Assembly: GCF_020886775.1 (NCBI RefSeq)
Contig: NZ_AP024525.1
Coordinates: 4,216,001 to 4,280,000 of the forward strand
From: Sinomonas cyclohexanicum
Lineage (GTDB): Bacteria > Actinomycetota > Actinomycetes > Actinomycetales > Micrococcaceae
Direction: 5' to 3'
Length of the DNA: 64,000 nt
The notes below the pieces were generated by a model. That model was not told where the DNA came from. It was given only the letters and a program-made list of their open reading frames with translations, and did no database searches. Every line of letters starts with the position of its first letter. Within the stretch, counting starts at the first letter, position 1. Made by a program: the position numbers and the translations under genes. Positions 8,079 to 15,911 of the stretch are shown here, piece after piece.

Positions 8079-9200
8079 TCACCCCCAGACGGCAACCGGT
8101 TCTCCGAGAACGTCCTCATTGACAACCAGGCCGAGGCCCGGCGTCGGGGGCGGCAGGACACCGCCGTCCACGCGGACGGCCTCGAACTTCGCCGTCTCGA
8201 GCGTAACCATGTCCTCGACGTTGAGGATGCAGCGCAGCAGGTGCGCCGGCACCGTCGAGCCGAGGTGTGTGATCGCGGCGAAGGCGATCGCGGATCCCAC
8301 CGTGTCCTGGACGCTCATCGTGAGGCCTGCTGCCCGCGCGATGTCGCGTTGGCGCCGCGACGGGGTGAGTCCACCGGCCTTCGAGACCTTCAGCCCGATG
8401 CCGTCGGCCGCGTCCTGGGCGATGGCGAGTGCGACGTCCGCATCGTTCTGGGCGAGTTCGTCCAACACGATCGGGTAGGCGCACCGCTGCCTGAGCGAGA
8501 GGGTCTCCCGCAGGGTCGAGCAAGGTGCCTCGAGCACGAAGTCCAAGCCGGACGGCAGCAGCGCCAGCATCCGCAGGGCGGTCTCGGGCACGAGCCCGCC
8601 GTTGGCGTCCACGAGGAAGTACTCGCCCGGGCGCTTGTCCGCGAGGCACGCCGCGATGCGCTCGGCGTCGAGAGCCGGGCCGCCTTCGCTGTCCAGTGCC
8701 CCGATCTTGACCGAATGACCGCGATACCCGCGGGCGCGGTGCTCGGCGACGCGGTGGCGCATGTCCTCGGGGTCGCCGGCGTAGATCGAGGAGATCATCG
8801 GCATGGGGACTCCGGTGGACCCGCCGAGGAGCTCACTGACGGGGAGTCCGACCGATTTTCCGAAGAGGTCCCAGCACGCGACGTCGAGCGTGGTCTTCGC
8901 GTGGTTGTGGCCCACGAGCGTGGCGTCCATCAGGTCGTACGTGCGGTCCACCTGGCGGGGGTCACGGCCCAACAGGGCGGGAGCCAGCTCGGCGATTCCT
9001 GCCCGGGCTCCGAGCGCGTGCGCGGCGACGTACGTGGAGCCGAACGGAGTGCTCTCGCCCCACCCATGGGTCCCGTCGTCGGCCGCGATCCTCACGATCG
9101 AGGCGTCGAAGGAGTCATAGGTCCGCCCACCGGAGAGCTGGTAGGTCCCGCCCGAGTACGGAAGGTCAACCTGGAACAGTTCGATGCTGGTGATCTTCAC
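8079..9200 (-). CDS. Enolase-superfamily enzyme (mandelate racemase/muconate lactonizing type)
   Basis: This 373-residue protein has the two-domain plan of the MLE/MR subgroup: a capping domain with TPFGSTYVAAHALG and GHNHAKTTLDVACWD, then a barrel with a Lys in GHSVKIG, metal ligands Asp in VDANGG, Glu in LEAPC and Asp in VLDEL, and the second catalytic Lys in GLKVSKAGG. The overall look resembles hydroxyproline-betaine epimerase and cis-3-hydroxyproline dehydratase relatives, from memory of those families. It would abstract an alpha proton from a carboxylate, giving racemisation, dehydration or cycloisomerisation. The GTG start at 9200 overlaps the upstream stop (GTGA) and follows a GAGG. 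It is the last gene of the 18663-to-8079 operon. Confidence 0.88.
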   Translation of the reverse strand: MKITSIELFQVDLPYSGGTYQLSGGRTYDSFDASIVRIAADDGTHGWGESTPFGSTYVAAHALGARAGIAELAPALLGRDPRQVDRTYDLMDATLVGHNHAKTTLDVACWDLFGKSVGLPVSELLGGSTGVPMPMISSIYAGDPEDMRHRVAEHRARGYRGHSVKIGALDSEGGPALDAERIAACLADKRPGEYFLVDANGGLVPETALRMLALLPSGLDFVLEAPCSTLRETLSLRQRCAYPIVLDELAQNDADVALAIAQDAADGIGLKVSKAGGLTPSRRQRDIARAAGLTMSVQDTVGSAIAFAAITHLGSTVPAHLLRCILNVEDMVTLETAKFEAVRVDGGVLPPPTPGLGLVVNEDVLGEPVAVWG

Positions 9201-10339
9201 CGTGCAGCCTCCATCGTATCGGCGGGGATGGCCCGGGCAGCGGGTGCGAGTGGCGGGGGCAGGAGGACGAGCTTGCCCGCGTGCTTCTTGGCGAGGAAGT
9301 CCTGCTGGGCCTGGGCGATGTCGGCCAGGGCGTACGTACCCGAGACGACCGGGTGGATCTCGTGGCGCTCGATGTAGCCGATGAGGTTCTCGAAGACCTC
9401 GTCGTCCTGGAAGGTGCAGCCCAGGACCCGGAGGTCGTTGAGGTAGATGGTGCGAAGGTCAATGTGGGCGTGCGGTCCGCCGATGGCGCCCGCGATCGTG
9501 TAGGCGCCCCCGGGGCGGAGCAGTTCGAGCAGCTGAGCGGCCTGCTCGCCGCCTACCATGTCGACAACGGTGTCGACGGAGCGGTGCCCAAGGGCGGCGA
9601 TCAGGTCGGTGCCCCGGTCGATGGCGCGGTCCGCGCCCTGGGCCACGACTTCCTCGGCCTTGGCCGGGGAGCAGACGGCGATGACGTGGGCGCCGCGGCG
9701 CTTGGCCAGCTGCACGGCGGCCAGGCCGACCCCGCCGGAGGCGCCGGTGACCAGGACGCGCTGGCCGGCGGACACGCCGGCGCGGTGCAGCATGTTCTCC
9801 GCCGTGGAGTAGGCGCAGGGGATGGCGGCGAGGTCGCCGTTGCTCCAGTCGCTCTCCACGGCATAGGTCTCGCGGGCGGGTGCCGTGGCGAACTGGGCGA
9901 ATCCGCCGTCGCATTCGCTGCCGAAGGTCCAGCACTCATAGGGGCGGTAGTCCACGGGCGTGCGCAGCATGTTCCGCACGAGGACCCGCTCCCCGATCCG
10001 GTCTGCGGAGACCCCGTCGCCGACGGCGACGATACGCCCGCAGACGTCGGCGCCCTGGATCCGGGGGAAGGCGAGGGCCACGCCGGACCAGCTGGCATCG
10101 TCCTCGGTGATCTCGGTGAACCCGGTCGCACCGCCGGCGCTGGTCCCCGTGGTCACGGCCTTGGAGTACCAGCCGATGCGGGTGTTGATGTCCGTGTTGT
10201 TCACCGCGGAGGCGCCCACCTCGATGAGCACCTCCCCCGGCATCGGGGCGGGGACCGGGACGTCGGTGCGGTACTCGAGCTTGTCCAGGCCGCCGTGGCC
10301 CGTCAGCACTGCAGCGGCCATGGTGTCAGGCAGCGTCAT
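9197..10339 (-). CDS. Zinc-less MDR alcohol dehydrogenase / quinone oxidoreductase
   Basis: This 380-residue member of the medium-chain dehydrogenase superfamily has an N-terminal GroES-like domain with ASAVNNTDINTRIGWY, the tag GADVCGRIVAVGDGV, and a Rossmann domain with VLVTGASGGVGLAAVQLAKRRGAHV. The structural zinc Cys cluster is not seen, so it groups with NADPH:quinone/enoyl reductases. It probably reduces an enone or an aldehyde in the pathway encoded by this operon. The start at 10339 follows AGGACCTGAC, and translation is coupled to the downstream enolase-superfamily gene by a GTGA. A second, truncated MDR gene lies immediately upstream (10386-11105). Confidence 0.9.
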   Translation of the reverse strand: MTLPDTMAAAVLTGHGGLDKLEYRTDVPVPAPMPGEVLIEVGASAVNNTDINTRIGWYSKAVTTGTSAGGATGFTEITEDDASWSGVALAFPRIQGADVCGRIVAVGDGVSADRIGERVLVRNMLRTPVDYRPYECWTFGSECDGGFAQFATAPARETYAVESDWSNGDLAAIPCAYSTAENMLHRAGVSAGQRVLVTGASGGVGLAAVQLAKRRGAHVIAVCSPAKAEEVVAQGADRAIDRGTDLIAALGHRSVDTVVDMVGGEQAAQLLELLRPGGAYTIAGAIGGPHAHIDLRTIYLNDLRVLGCTFQDDEVFENLIGYIERHEIHPVVSGTYALADIAQAQQDFLAKKHAGKLVLLPPPLAPAARAIPADTMEAAR

Positions 10340-10385
10340 GTCAGGTCCTTCTCTCTGTTGCGGACAAATGCGGTGGGGGTTGTCC

Positions 10386-11105
10386 TCACGGGACGAGGAG
10401 CAGCTTGCCGGTGACGGCACGGGACTGCAGGGCTGCCTGCGCGCGTCCGGACTCGGCGAGTGGGAAGGTCCCGGCGATGCGTACCTTCAGCGACCCGTCG
10501 ATGACGGCGTCGAAGATCTCTCGGGAGCCCCATGAGCGCTCGTTCTGGTCCTGGAGGTAGTCGTCGATGGTCGGGCGGGTCACGTAGAGGGACCCATGGT
10601 GGTTGAGCCGCTGCAGGTCGAAGTCCGGCACAGCGCCGGAGGAGGCGCCATACAGCACGAGCATCCCGCGACTGCGCAGGGCCCTGAGCGACTCGTCGAA
10701 CGTGTCGCGGCCAACGGAGTCATAGACGACGTCGGCCAGGCGGCCCCCCGTTGCCTCCCGGACCCGCTCGGCGAAGTCTCCATACCCGACGAGGGCGACG
10801 TCGGCGCCCAGCGAGCGCGCGGCGTCGGCCTTCTCCTCGGAACCGACCAGGGCGATGACGGTGGCGCCCTGCTTCCTGAGCAGCTGGACCAGGAGGCCGC
10901 CGACCCCGCCCGCGGCGGCGGTGACGACGGCGACGTCGCCCTCCTTCGCCTTCGCGGCGTCGACGAGGAACGCGTCGGCGTACGTGCGCTCGGCCTGCGT
11001 CGTGGTGACGCGGTCGCCGACCGCGAAGTCCCCCACTTGAGCGCCGACGCCGAAGAGAACGCCCATCCCCTCTGTGCCGGGGGATGGGAGGCCGCTTCGC
11101 CTCAT
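10386..11105 (-). CDS. N-terminally truncated quinone oxidoreductase (MDR family)
   Basis: From the ATG at 11105 this reads 239 residues, whereas complete family members have about 320-330. The product begins inside the conserved GroES-like domain, at a segment resembling the PGxEGxGxV motif (SPGTEGMGVLFGVG), followed by DFAVGDRV. The whole NADPH-binding domain follows intact (VTAAAGGVGGLLVQLLRKQGATV). About 60-90 N-terminal residues, including the substrate-side part of the domain, are missing. The start forms an ATGA overlap with the end of the fumarylacetoacetate-hydrolase-family gene, which suggests a deletion that fused the remnant behind that gene. It may be a decaying paralog of the neighbour at 9197-10339. 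Confidence 0.75.
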   Translation of the reverse strand: MRRSGLPSPGTEGMGVLFGVGAQVGDFAVGDRVTTTQAERTYADAFLVDAAKAKEGDVAVVTAAAGGVGGLLVQLLRKQGATVIALVGSEEKADAARSLGADVALVGYGDFAERVREATGGRLADVVYDSVGRDTFDESLRALRSRGMLVLYGASSGAVPDFDLQRLNHHGSLYVTRPTIDDYLQDQNERSWGSREIFDAVIDGSLKVRIAGTFPLAESGRAQAALQSRAVTGKLLLVP

Positions 11106-11956
11106 GCCCGGCCCTGCATCCGGTGGCGCATCTCCCCGATGCCTTCGACGAACGTGACGAGCTCGTCGCCCGGGGCCAGGAAGCGCTGCGGCGCGCGGCC
11201 TACTCCCACTCCGGGCGGGGTTCCCGTGAAGATGACGTCCCCCGGCAGGAGCTCGGTGACCGCGGACAGCCGGGCAATGATCTCCGGCACGGAGAACACC
11301 ATGTCGGACGTGTTCCCCTTCTGGACCAGTTCGCCGTTGATGGAGCAGCCCAGCTCGATCGCGTCCGGGTCCTCGAACTCGTCGGGCGTCACGAGGACAG
11401 GACCCATGGGCCCGAAGCTGGCGAACGACTTCGCGAGGCTGTATTGGGGCGCCGGCCCCGAGGCCTGCATCGTGCGCTCCGAGAGGTCCTGGCCCGCCGT
11501 GACTCCGGCGACGTGGTCCCACGCGCGTTCGGCCGGGATGTCGCGGCCGCCCGTGCCGATGACGACGACGAGCTCGACTTCCCAGTCCACCGTCCCCGGG
11601 GGCAGGGCGACCGCACCGGTGGGGCCGGCGAGCGAGGTGGCGAACTTCGTGAACACCGTGAGGTCCTCGGGGACCGCGAGGGAGGCCTCCGCCGCGTGGG
11701 CTGCGTAGTTGAGCCCGATCGCGAACACCTGCCGAGGCTCGGGGGCAGGATTGCCGAACTCCTCCGGGGCGATGTCGGCGAGGCTCCTTCCCTCCTTGCC
11801 CTCGAGGCCGGCCGCAACCCGCAGCAGCTCGTCCCAGCGTCCGTAGCAGTCCTGGATCCGGGGGCTGAATCGGCCCTCGGTCCCCTCGGAGATGTCGACG
11901 GCGTGGCCCTGCCCGGTCACGAGCACGAGCCGGCCGGAAATGGTGGCGAGTCGCAT
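11102..11956 (-). CDS. Fumarylacetoacetate hydrolase-family protein
   Basis: This 284-residue protein has the FAH-superfamily barrel with QVFAIGLNYAAHAAE, the metal-binding DWEVELVVVIG (Glu-x-Glu), a later Asp in TAGQDLSERTMQ and the tail GTPPGVGVG. Such enzymes cleave or isomerise acyl-pyruvates and 2-oxo-hydroxy dienoates with Mg2+ or Mn2+; HpaG/HpcE of the homoprotocatechuate route is a relative. It sits between a 2-oxopentenoate hydratase gene and a truncated oxidoreductase in the large catabolic operon. Together with the hydratase, the HpaI-like aldolase and the aldehyde dehydrogenase it recalls the lower homoprotocatechuate pathway. The start at 11956 lies 8 bases after the hydratase stop. 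Confidence 0.92.
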   Translation of the reverse strand: MRLATISGRLVLVTGQGHAVDISEGTEGRFSPRIQDCYGRWDELLRVAAGLEGKEGRSLADIAPEEFGNPAPEPRQVFAIGLNYAAHAAEASLAVPEDLTVFTKFATSLAGPTGAVALPPGTVDWEVELVVVIGTGGRDIPAERAWDHVAGVTAGQDLSERTMQASGPAPQYSLAKSFASFGPMGPVLVTPDEFEDPDAIELGCSINGELVQKGNTSDMVFSVPEIIARLSAVTELLPGDVIFTGTPPGVGVGRAPQRFLAPGDELVTFVEGIGEMRHRMQGRA

Positions 11957-11964
11957 ACGTCCCC

Positions 11965-12750
11965 TCAGGCCGAGACGTCGAACTCGATGGCGCCCCAGCC
12001 CTCGAACGCGCCGGACCAGCGCCCGGCCTCAGCCATCGGGACTGCCTGGAGGCAGCTGCCGGGGAGGATGACCTGCCCGGGTTCGAACGCGACGTCGTAC
12101 GCGGCGAGGCGGTTGGTGAGCCACGCGACGGCGGCGAGCGGGTTGCCGAGGATGTTGCGCGTGTTCCCCGAGATGACCTCGCGGTCGTTGAAGGTCAGGA
12201 CCCCGCGCGTGCTGCTGAGGTTCAGGTCGGTGACCCGGCGCGGGGTGCCGCCGAGGAGGACTGCGCCCGTGGACCCGTTGTCGGCGAGGGTGTCAGGGAG
12301 GCCGATCGCCCAGTCCTTGACGCGGGAGTCGATGATCTCGATGGCCGGGAGGGCGTAGTCGATGGCACCGATGACGTCGGCGATCGTGGTGTTCGGTCCG
12401 GCGAGGCGGCCCTTGAGCACGAAGGCCGGCTCGAGCTCGACGAACGGCTCGATGAACGCCGAGCGCTCGAGGGAGGTGCCCTCGTAGGCAAACGAGCTCG
12501 CGAGCAGGTGGCCGTAGTCGGGCTGGTCGAGGCCGAACGCGTCCTGCATGACCTTGGCGATGTTCCCCAGCTTGTAGCCGACCAGGCGGTCCCCCTCGGC
12601 GAGGGCGTGCTGGACGTTGATCTTCTGGACCTCGAAGGCTGCGTCCGGGTCCAGGCCCGGCCACGTCTCGGTTGGGGCGGGGACCGGCTGCCCTTGGAGG
12701 CGGGCGGTGCGGAGGGTGTCCGCGACGGTCTCGAGGGTGATGGTGGTCAT
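11965..12750 (-). CDS. 2-keto-4-pentenoate hydratase family protein (HpaH/MhpD type)
   Basis: This 261-residue protein matches the usual length of the hydratase/decarboxylase branch of the FAH fold. It shows GYKLGNIAKVMQDAFGLDQPDYGHL near residue 65-85, FVELEPAFVLKG with the metal-binding acidic residues, and IEIIDSRVKDW. Family members add water to 2-hydroxypenta-2,4-dienoate or 2-oxohept-enedioate, or decarboxylate 4-oxalocrotonate. The ATG at 12750 has GGAACC just upstream. In the operon it lies between the aldehyde dehydrogenase and the FAH-family gene, consistent with a hydratase, aldolase and aldehyde-oxidation sequence after ring opening. Confidence 0.92.
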   Translation of the reverse strand: MTTITLETVADTLRTARLQGQPVPAPTETWPGLDPDAAFEVQKINVQHALAEGDRLVGYKLGNIAKVMQDAFGLDQPDYGHLLASSFAYEGTSLERSAFIEPFVELEPAFVLKGRLAGPNTTIADVIGAIDYALPAIEIIDSRVKDWAIGLPDTLADNGSTGAVLLGGTPRRVTDLNLSSTRGVLTFNDREVISGNTRNILGNPLAAVAWLTNRLAAYDVAFEPGQVILPGSCLQAVPMAEAGRWSGAFEGWGAIEFDVSA

Positions 12751-12788
12751 GGTGGTTCCTTGTCTGGTGCTGTTGCTTGCCGGAGCCA

Positions 12789-14369
12789 TCAGGCGCGCAG
12801 GTCGGGGCGTCCGTCGATGAGCCGGTTGAGGTGCCAGAGGTTGGCGTCCTGCAGAGGCGCGGGGAGGAGGTCCTGGGGGACGTTCTGGTACGACACCGGC
12901 CGCAGGAAGCGGTGGATCGCGAGCGTCCCGACGGAAGTCGTCCGGGAGTCGGAGGTGGCGGGGAACGGCCCGCCATGGACCATGGCGTGGCCGACCTCGA
13001 CGCCGGTGGGCCACCCGTTGAGGATGATCCGACCGACCTTGCGCTCGAGCACGGGCAGCAGCTGGGCCGCGAGCGGGTGGTCCTGCTCGCGGGCGTGCAC
13101 GGTGGCGGTGAGCTGGCCCTCGATCCGTTCCGTGGCCGCGGCGAGGTCGTCGGCCCCCTTGTAGCGGACCACGAGGCTGGCCGCGCCGAAGATCTCCTCG
13201 TGGAGCACCGGGTTGTTCGCGAAGGCGTCGGTGTCCGTCCCGAACACGGCGGGCGCGGGGGCGTTCTCGGTGGAGCCGTCCTGGCCGCGGGCCACGAGCT
13301 CGACCTCGGCGACGTCGCCGAGGATGCGCACGCCCTGCTCCCAGGCCGCGGCGATGCCGGGGGTGAGCATGGTCTGCCCGGGCTGGGCGGAGACGGCGCG
13401 GGCCACGGCGGCGACGAAGGCATCGCCGCCCTCGCCCGCCGGGACGAAGAGGAGTCCGGGCGCAGTGCACAGCTGGCCCGAGCTGCCCGTCACGGAGGCG
13501 ACGTACTGGCGCGCGAGGGTCTCGGCGTCGTCGAGCGCTCCCGCGAGGATGTAGGTGGGGTTGATGGAGGACATCTCCGCGTAGACCGGGATGGGCTCGG
13601 GGCGGGCGGCCGCGGTCCGCATGATGGCCAGCCCGCCGGCGCGGGACCCGGTGAAGCCGACGGCCTTGATGGCGGGGTCGGCGACGAGGGCCTGTCCGAT
13701 GCCCGTGCCGGCACCGTAGACGAGCGAGAAGACGCCGGGATGGAGGTCCAGGCTCCTCACCGCGCGGGCGATCGCCTGGCCGACGAGCTCCGAGGTCCCG
13801 GGGTGCGCGTTGTGGGCCTTGACGACGACGGGGCAGCCCGCCGCGAGCGCCGAGGCCGTGTCCCCGCCGGCCACCGAGAAGGCGAGCGGGAAGTTGCTGG
13901 CCCCGAAGACGGCGACGGGACCGAGCGGGACCTGGCGGAGCCGGATGTCGGCCCGTGGCAAGGGAGTGCGGTCGGGCAGCGCGGGGTCGATCCTGACGCC
14001 GCGGAAGTCCCCTTGCCGCACGACCTCCGCGAAGAGGCGGAGCTGGCCGACGGTGCGGGCGCGCTCGCCGCTCAGCCTCGCGGCCGGCAGACCGGTCTCG
14101 GCGCTCGCGCGGTCGATCAGCTCATCGCCGATGGCCTCGATGTTCTCCGCGATGGCCTCGAGGAAGCGCGCGTGCCTCTCGGGCTCGAGGGCACGGAAGG
14201 AGTCGAAGGCCTCGGAGGCGGCCTCCGTGGCCGCCTTGAGCTGCCCTTCGCCGAGCATACTGTAGGCGGGCTCGAGGGCGTGGTTGGTGGCGGGGCTGAT
14301 CCCGGAGGCCGTGCCGTTGGTTCCGGCGACGGTCTCCCCGGCGATCAGCGAGTGTCCGGTGAGGGTCAT
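12789..14369 (-). CDS. Alpha-ketoglutaric semialdehyde dehydrogenase-type aldehyde dehydrogenase
   Basis: This 526-residue aldehyde dehydrogenase resembles the 2,5-dioxovalerate dehydrogenase branch: GASNFPLAFSVAGGDTASAL, VVVKAHNAHPGTSELVGQ and AEMSSINPTYIL are characteristic. The general-base Glu is at about residue 265 and the catalytic Cys at about 301 (GQLCTAPGLLF). The enzyme oxidises 2-oxoglutarate semialdehyde (or a close omega-aldehyde acid such as succinic semialdehyde) to the acid with NAD(P)+. In this operon it is well placed to feed the product of the hydratase/aldolase steps into the TCA cycle. The start at 14369 follows GGAGACACCC. Confidence 0.92.
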   Translation of the reverse strand: MTLTGHSLIAGETVAGTNGTASGISPATNHALEPAYSMLGEGQLKAATEAASEAFDSFRALEPERHARFLEAIAENIEAIGDELIDRASAETGLPAARLSGERARTVGQLRLFAEVVRQGDFRGVRIDPALPDRTPLPRADIRLRQVPLGPVAVFGASNFPLAFSVAGGDTASALAAGCPVVVKAHNAHPGTSELVGQAIARAVRSLDLHPGVFSLVYGAGTGIGQALVADPAIKAVGFTGSRAGGLAIMRTAAARPEPIPVYAEMSSINPTYILAGALDDAETLARQYVASVTGSSGQLCTAPGLLFVPAGEGGDAFVAAVARAVSAQPGQTMLTPGIAAAWEQGVRILGDVAEVELVARGQDGSTENAPAPAVFGTDTDAFANNPVLHEEIFGAASLVVRYKGADDLAAATERIEGQLTATVHAREQDHPLAAQLLPVLERKVGRIILNGWPTGVEVGHAMVHGGPFPATSDSRTTSVGTLAIHRFLRPVSYQNVPQDLLPAPLQDANLWHLNRLIDGRPDLRA

Positions 14370-14420
14370 GGGTGTCTCCTCGCGCGGGTGCGCGGTTCAG
14401 AAGGATCGGGTGGTGGGACG

Positions 14421-14837
14421 TCAGCTGCCGTGGCCGAGGTGCCAGATGCCGAGGGCCGAGAGCATCTCCCGGGGGTCCCACACGACCCATTCCTCGGCGA
14501 TCTTGTCGCCTTCGAACGTCAGGAAGGAGGCTCCGGTGACGGTCACGGTGCGGCCGGTGGCCGGGACGTCCATGAAGGATCCAGTGTGCGTGCCGCTGCT
14601 GCGCCAGTGGATCGCGGCCGTCTCACCGTCCTCGATGATCTGGAGGATCTCGGTGGTGATGTCCGGGAACGCCTCGTGCGTGGCCTCGATGGTCTGCTTC
14701 AGGGCCATGTAGTCCTCGGTGCCGGACTTGGAGCGGCGGGCGTACCCGGGCGTGAGCAGCTGCTCGAAGGGGGCCAGGTCGCCGTCTCCCCAGGCCTTGT
14801 TCCACGCGGTGAGGACCGCCTCGCGTCTCGTGCTCAT
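14421..14837 (-). CDS. SnoaL-like (NTF2-fold) polyketide cyclase/ester cyclase-type protein
   Basis: This 138-residue protein has the NTF2-like pattern: an N-terminal helix (EAVLTAWNKAWGDGDLAPFEQLL), then AFPDITTEILQIIEDGETAAIHWRSSGTHTG and a C-terminal strand (LTFEGDKIAEEWVVWDPREML). The family includes SnoaL aldol cyclases, limonene epoxide hydrolase and many small hydrolases or isomerases. Its ATG overlaps the stop of the flavin reductase gene (ATGA), so it is co-translated with the monooxygenase system. It may hydrate or cyclise an unstable oxygenated intermediate; the actual reaction is unknown. Confidence 0.85.
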   Translation of the reverse strand: MSTRREAVLTAWNKAWGDGDLAPFEQLLTPGYARRSKSGTEDYMALKQTIEATHEAFPDITTEILQIIEDGETAAIHWRSSGTHTGSFMDVPATGRTVTVTGASFLTFEGDKIAEEWVVWDPREMLSALGIWHLGHGS

Positions 14838-15382
14838 GATGCGCTCCTGGCTTCTGCGGGGGCGGGGATGTCGATGGGGAGGTACTGGCCGAACTTGCCG
14901 CCGCGGAAGAGCAGTGCGTCGCCCGTTCCCTGCTCCATGGAGGTGACGGCCCCGACGACCATGTAGTGGTCGCCGACCACGACTTCAGCGGTGACGGCGC
15001 AGTCGATCCACGCGGTGGCGCCGTCCAGATGGGGTGTGCCGAGGGGGCCCGTGGTGCAGGGCAGGTCGTCGAACTTCCGCGGGCCCTTGCGGGAGAGCGA
15101 GCGGCAGACGGCGATCTGCTCGTCGGCGAGGATGTTCGCGGTGAAGTTCTGGAGCTTGCGCAGCTTGGGCCAGGTCGAGGAGGACCTGTCGACACAGAAC
15201 ATGACCAGCGGGGGCTCGAGCGAGAGCGACTGGAAGGTGCCCACGATCAGACCGAGCTTCTCGTCGTCGTCGTTGACGCCGGTGATGGCCGTGACGCCCG
15301 TGGGCAGCAGCCCGAGGATCTGGCGGTAGTACGCGGGCGTGATCTGCGCGGTCGCGGCCTCTGGGGCGGTTGCGATGTCCAT
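14834..15382 (-). CDS. Flavin reductase, NADH:FMN type (second of a tandem pair)
   Basis: This 182-residue flavin reductase-like FMN-binding protein shows the hallmark LLPTGVTAITG near the N-terminus, LGLIVGTFQSLSLEPPLVMF and GDHYMVVGAV near the end. These enzymes make free reduced FMN for a partner monooxygenase of the LLM or similar family. It starts one base after the stop of a paralogous reductase (15384-15911) and is coupled to the SnoaL-like gene by an ATGA. The two reductases share the fold and motifs but are clearly diverged, so they are not a recent duplication. The ATG at 15382 is the first Met before the conserved domain. Confidence 0.93.
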   Translation of the reverse strand: MDIATAPEAATAQITPAYYRQILGLLPTGVTAITGVNDDDEKLGLIVGTFQSLSLEPPLVMFCVDRSSSTWPKLRKLQNFTANILADEQIAVCRSLSRKGPRKFDDLPCTTGPLGTPHLDGATAWIDCAVTAEVVVGDHYMVVGAVTSMEQGTGDALLFRGGKFGQYLPIDIPAPAEARSAS

Positions 15383-15383
15383 G

Positions 15384-15911
15384 TCAGTTCTCCTTGAAGC
15401 TTCCGAAGCGGCCGCCGTGGAAGATGAGGGGGGCGCCGCTGCCGGGGGCCATCTCCAGGACGTTGGCGATAACAATGAGGTGGTCGCCGCCGGGCAGCTC
15501 GTGCCCGAGGGCGCAGTCGAACCAGGCCAGCGCGCCGTCGATGCGCGGGGCGCCCCACTGTGAGGCCGACCAGTCGACGGCGCTGAGCTTGTCCTCGCCC
15601 TTGGCGGACAGGGCCTTGCAGACGGGCTGCTGGCCGTCGGCCAGGAGGCTGACGCTGAACCGGCCGGAAGCAGCGATCTTGGGCCAGGACGTGGAACTGT
15701 GCATGACGCTGAACGTCACCAGTGCCGGGTCCATGGACAGGGAGGCGAACGTCCCGACGATCATCCCGTGCTGGGCCCCGGTGACCGGGTCGGTGGAGCA
15801 GATCGCCGCGACGCCGGTGGGGAGGTGGCGCATGACGGCGCGGTAGGTGTCCGAATCGATGGGACGGGCGACGCCGGCGTCGATGGGTCGGGCAATGGCG
15901 GGGGCGCTCAT
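15384..15911 (-). CDS. Flavin reductase, NADH:FMN type (first of a tandem pair)
   Basis: This 175-residue protein carries HLPTGVAAICSTD, HGMIVGTFASLSMDPALVTF, SWPKIAASGRFSVSLLADGQ and GGDHLIVIANVLEM, all typical of the flavin reductase domain that serves two-component monooxygenases. The ATG at 15911 overlaps the amine oxidase stop (ATGA), and the next reductase begins one base after its own stop. Two reductases in tandem within one operon that has only one obvious FMNH2-dependent monooxygenase is unusual. One may instead act as a coupled flavin-domain enzyme or serve an off-operon oxygenase. Confidence 0.93.
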   Translation of the reverse strand: MSAPAIARPIDAGVARPIDSDTYRAVMRHLPTGVAAICSTDPVTGAQHGMIVGTFASLSMDPALVTFSVMHSSTSWPKIAASGRFSVSLLADGQQPVCKALSAKGEDKLSAVDWSASQWGAPRIDGALAWFDCALGHELPGGDHLIVIANVLEMAPGSGAPLIFHGGRFGSFKEN

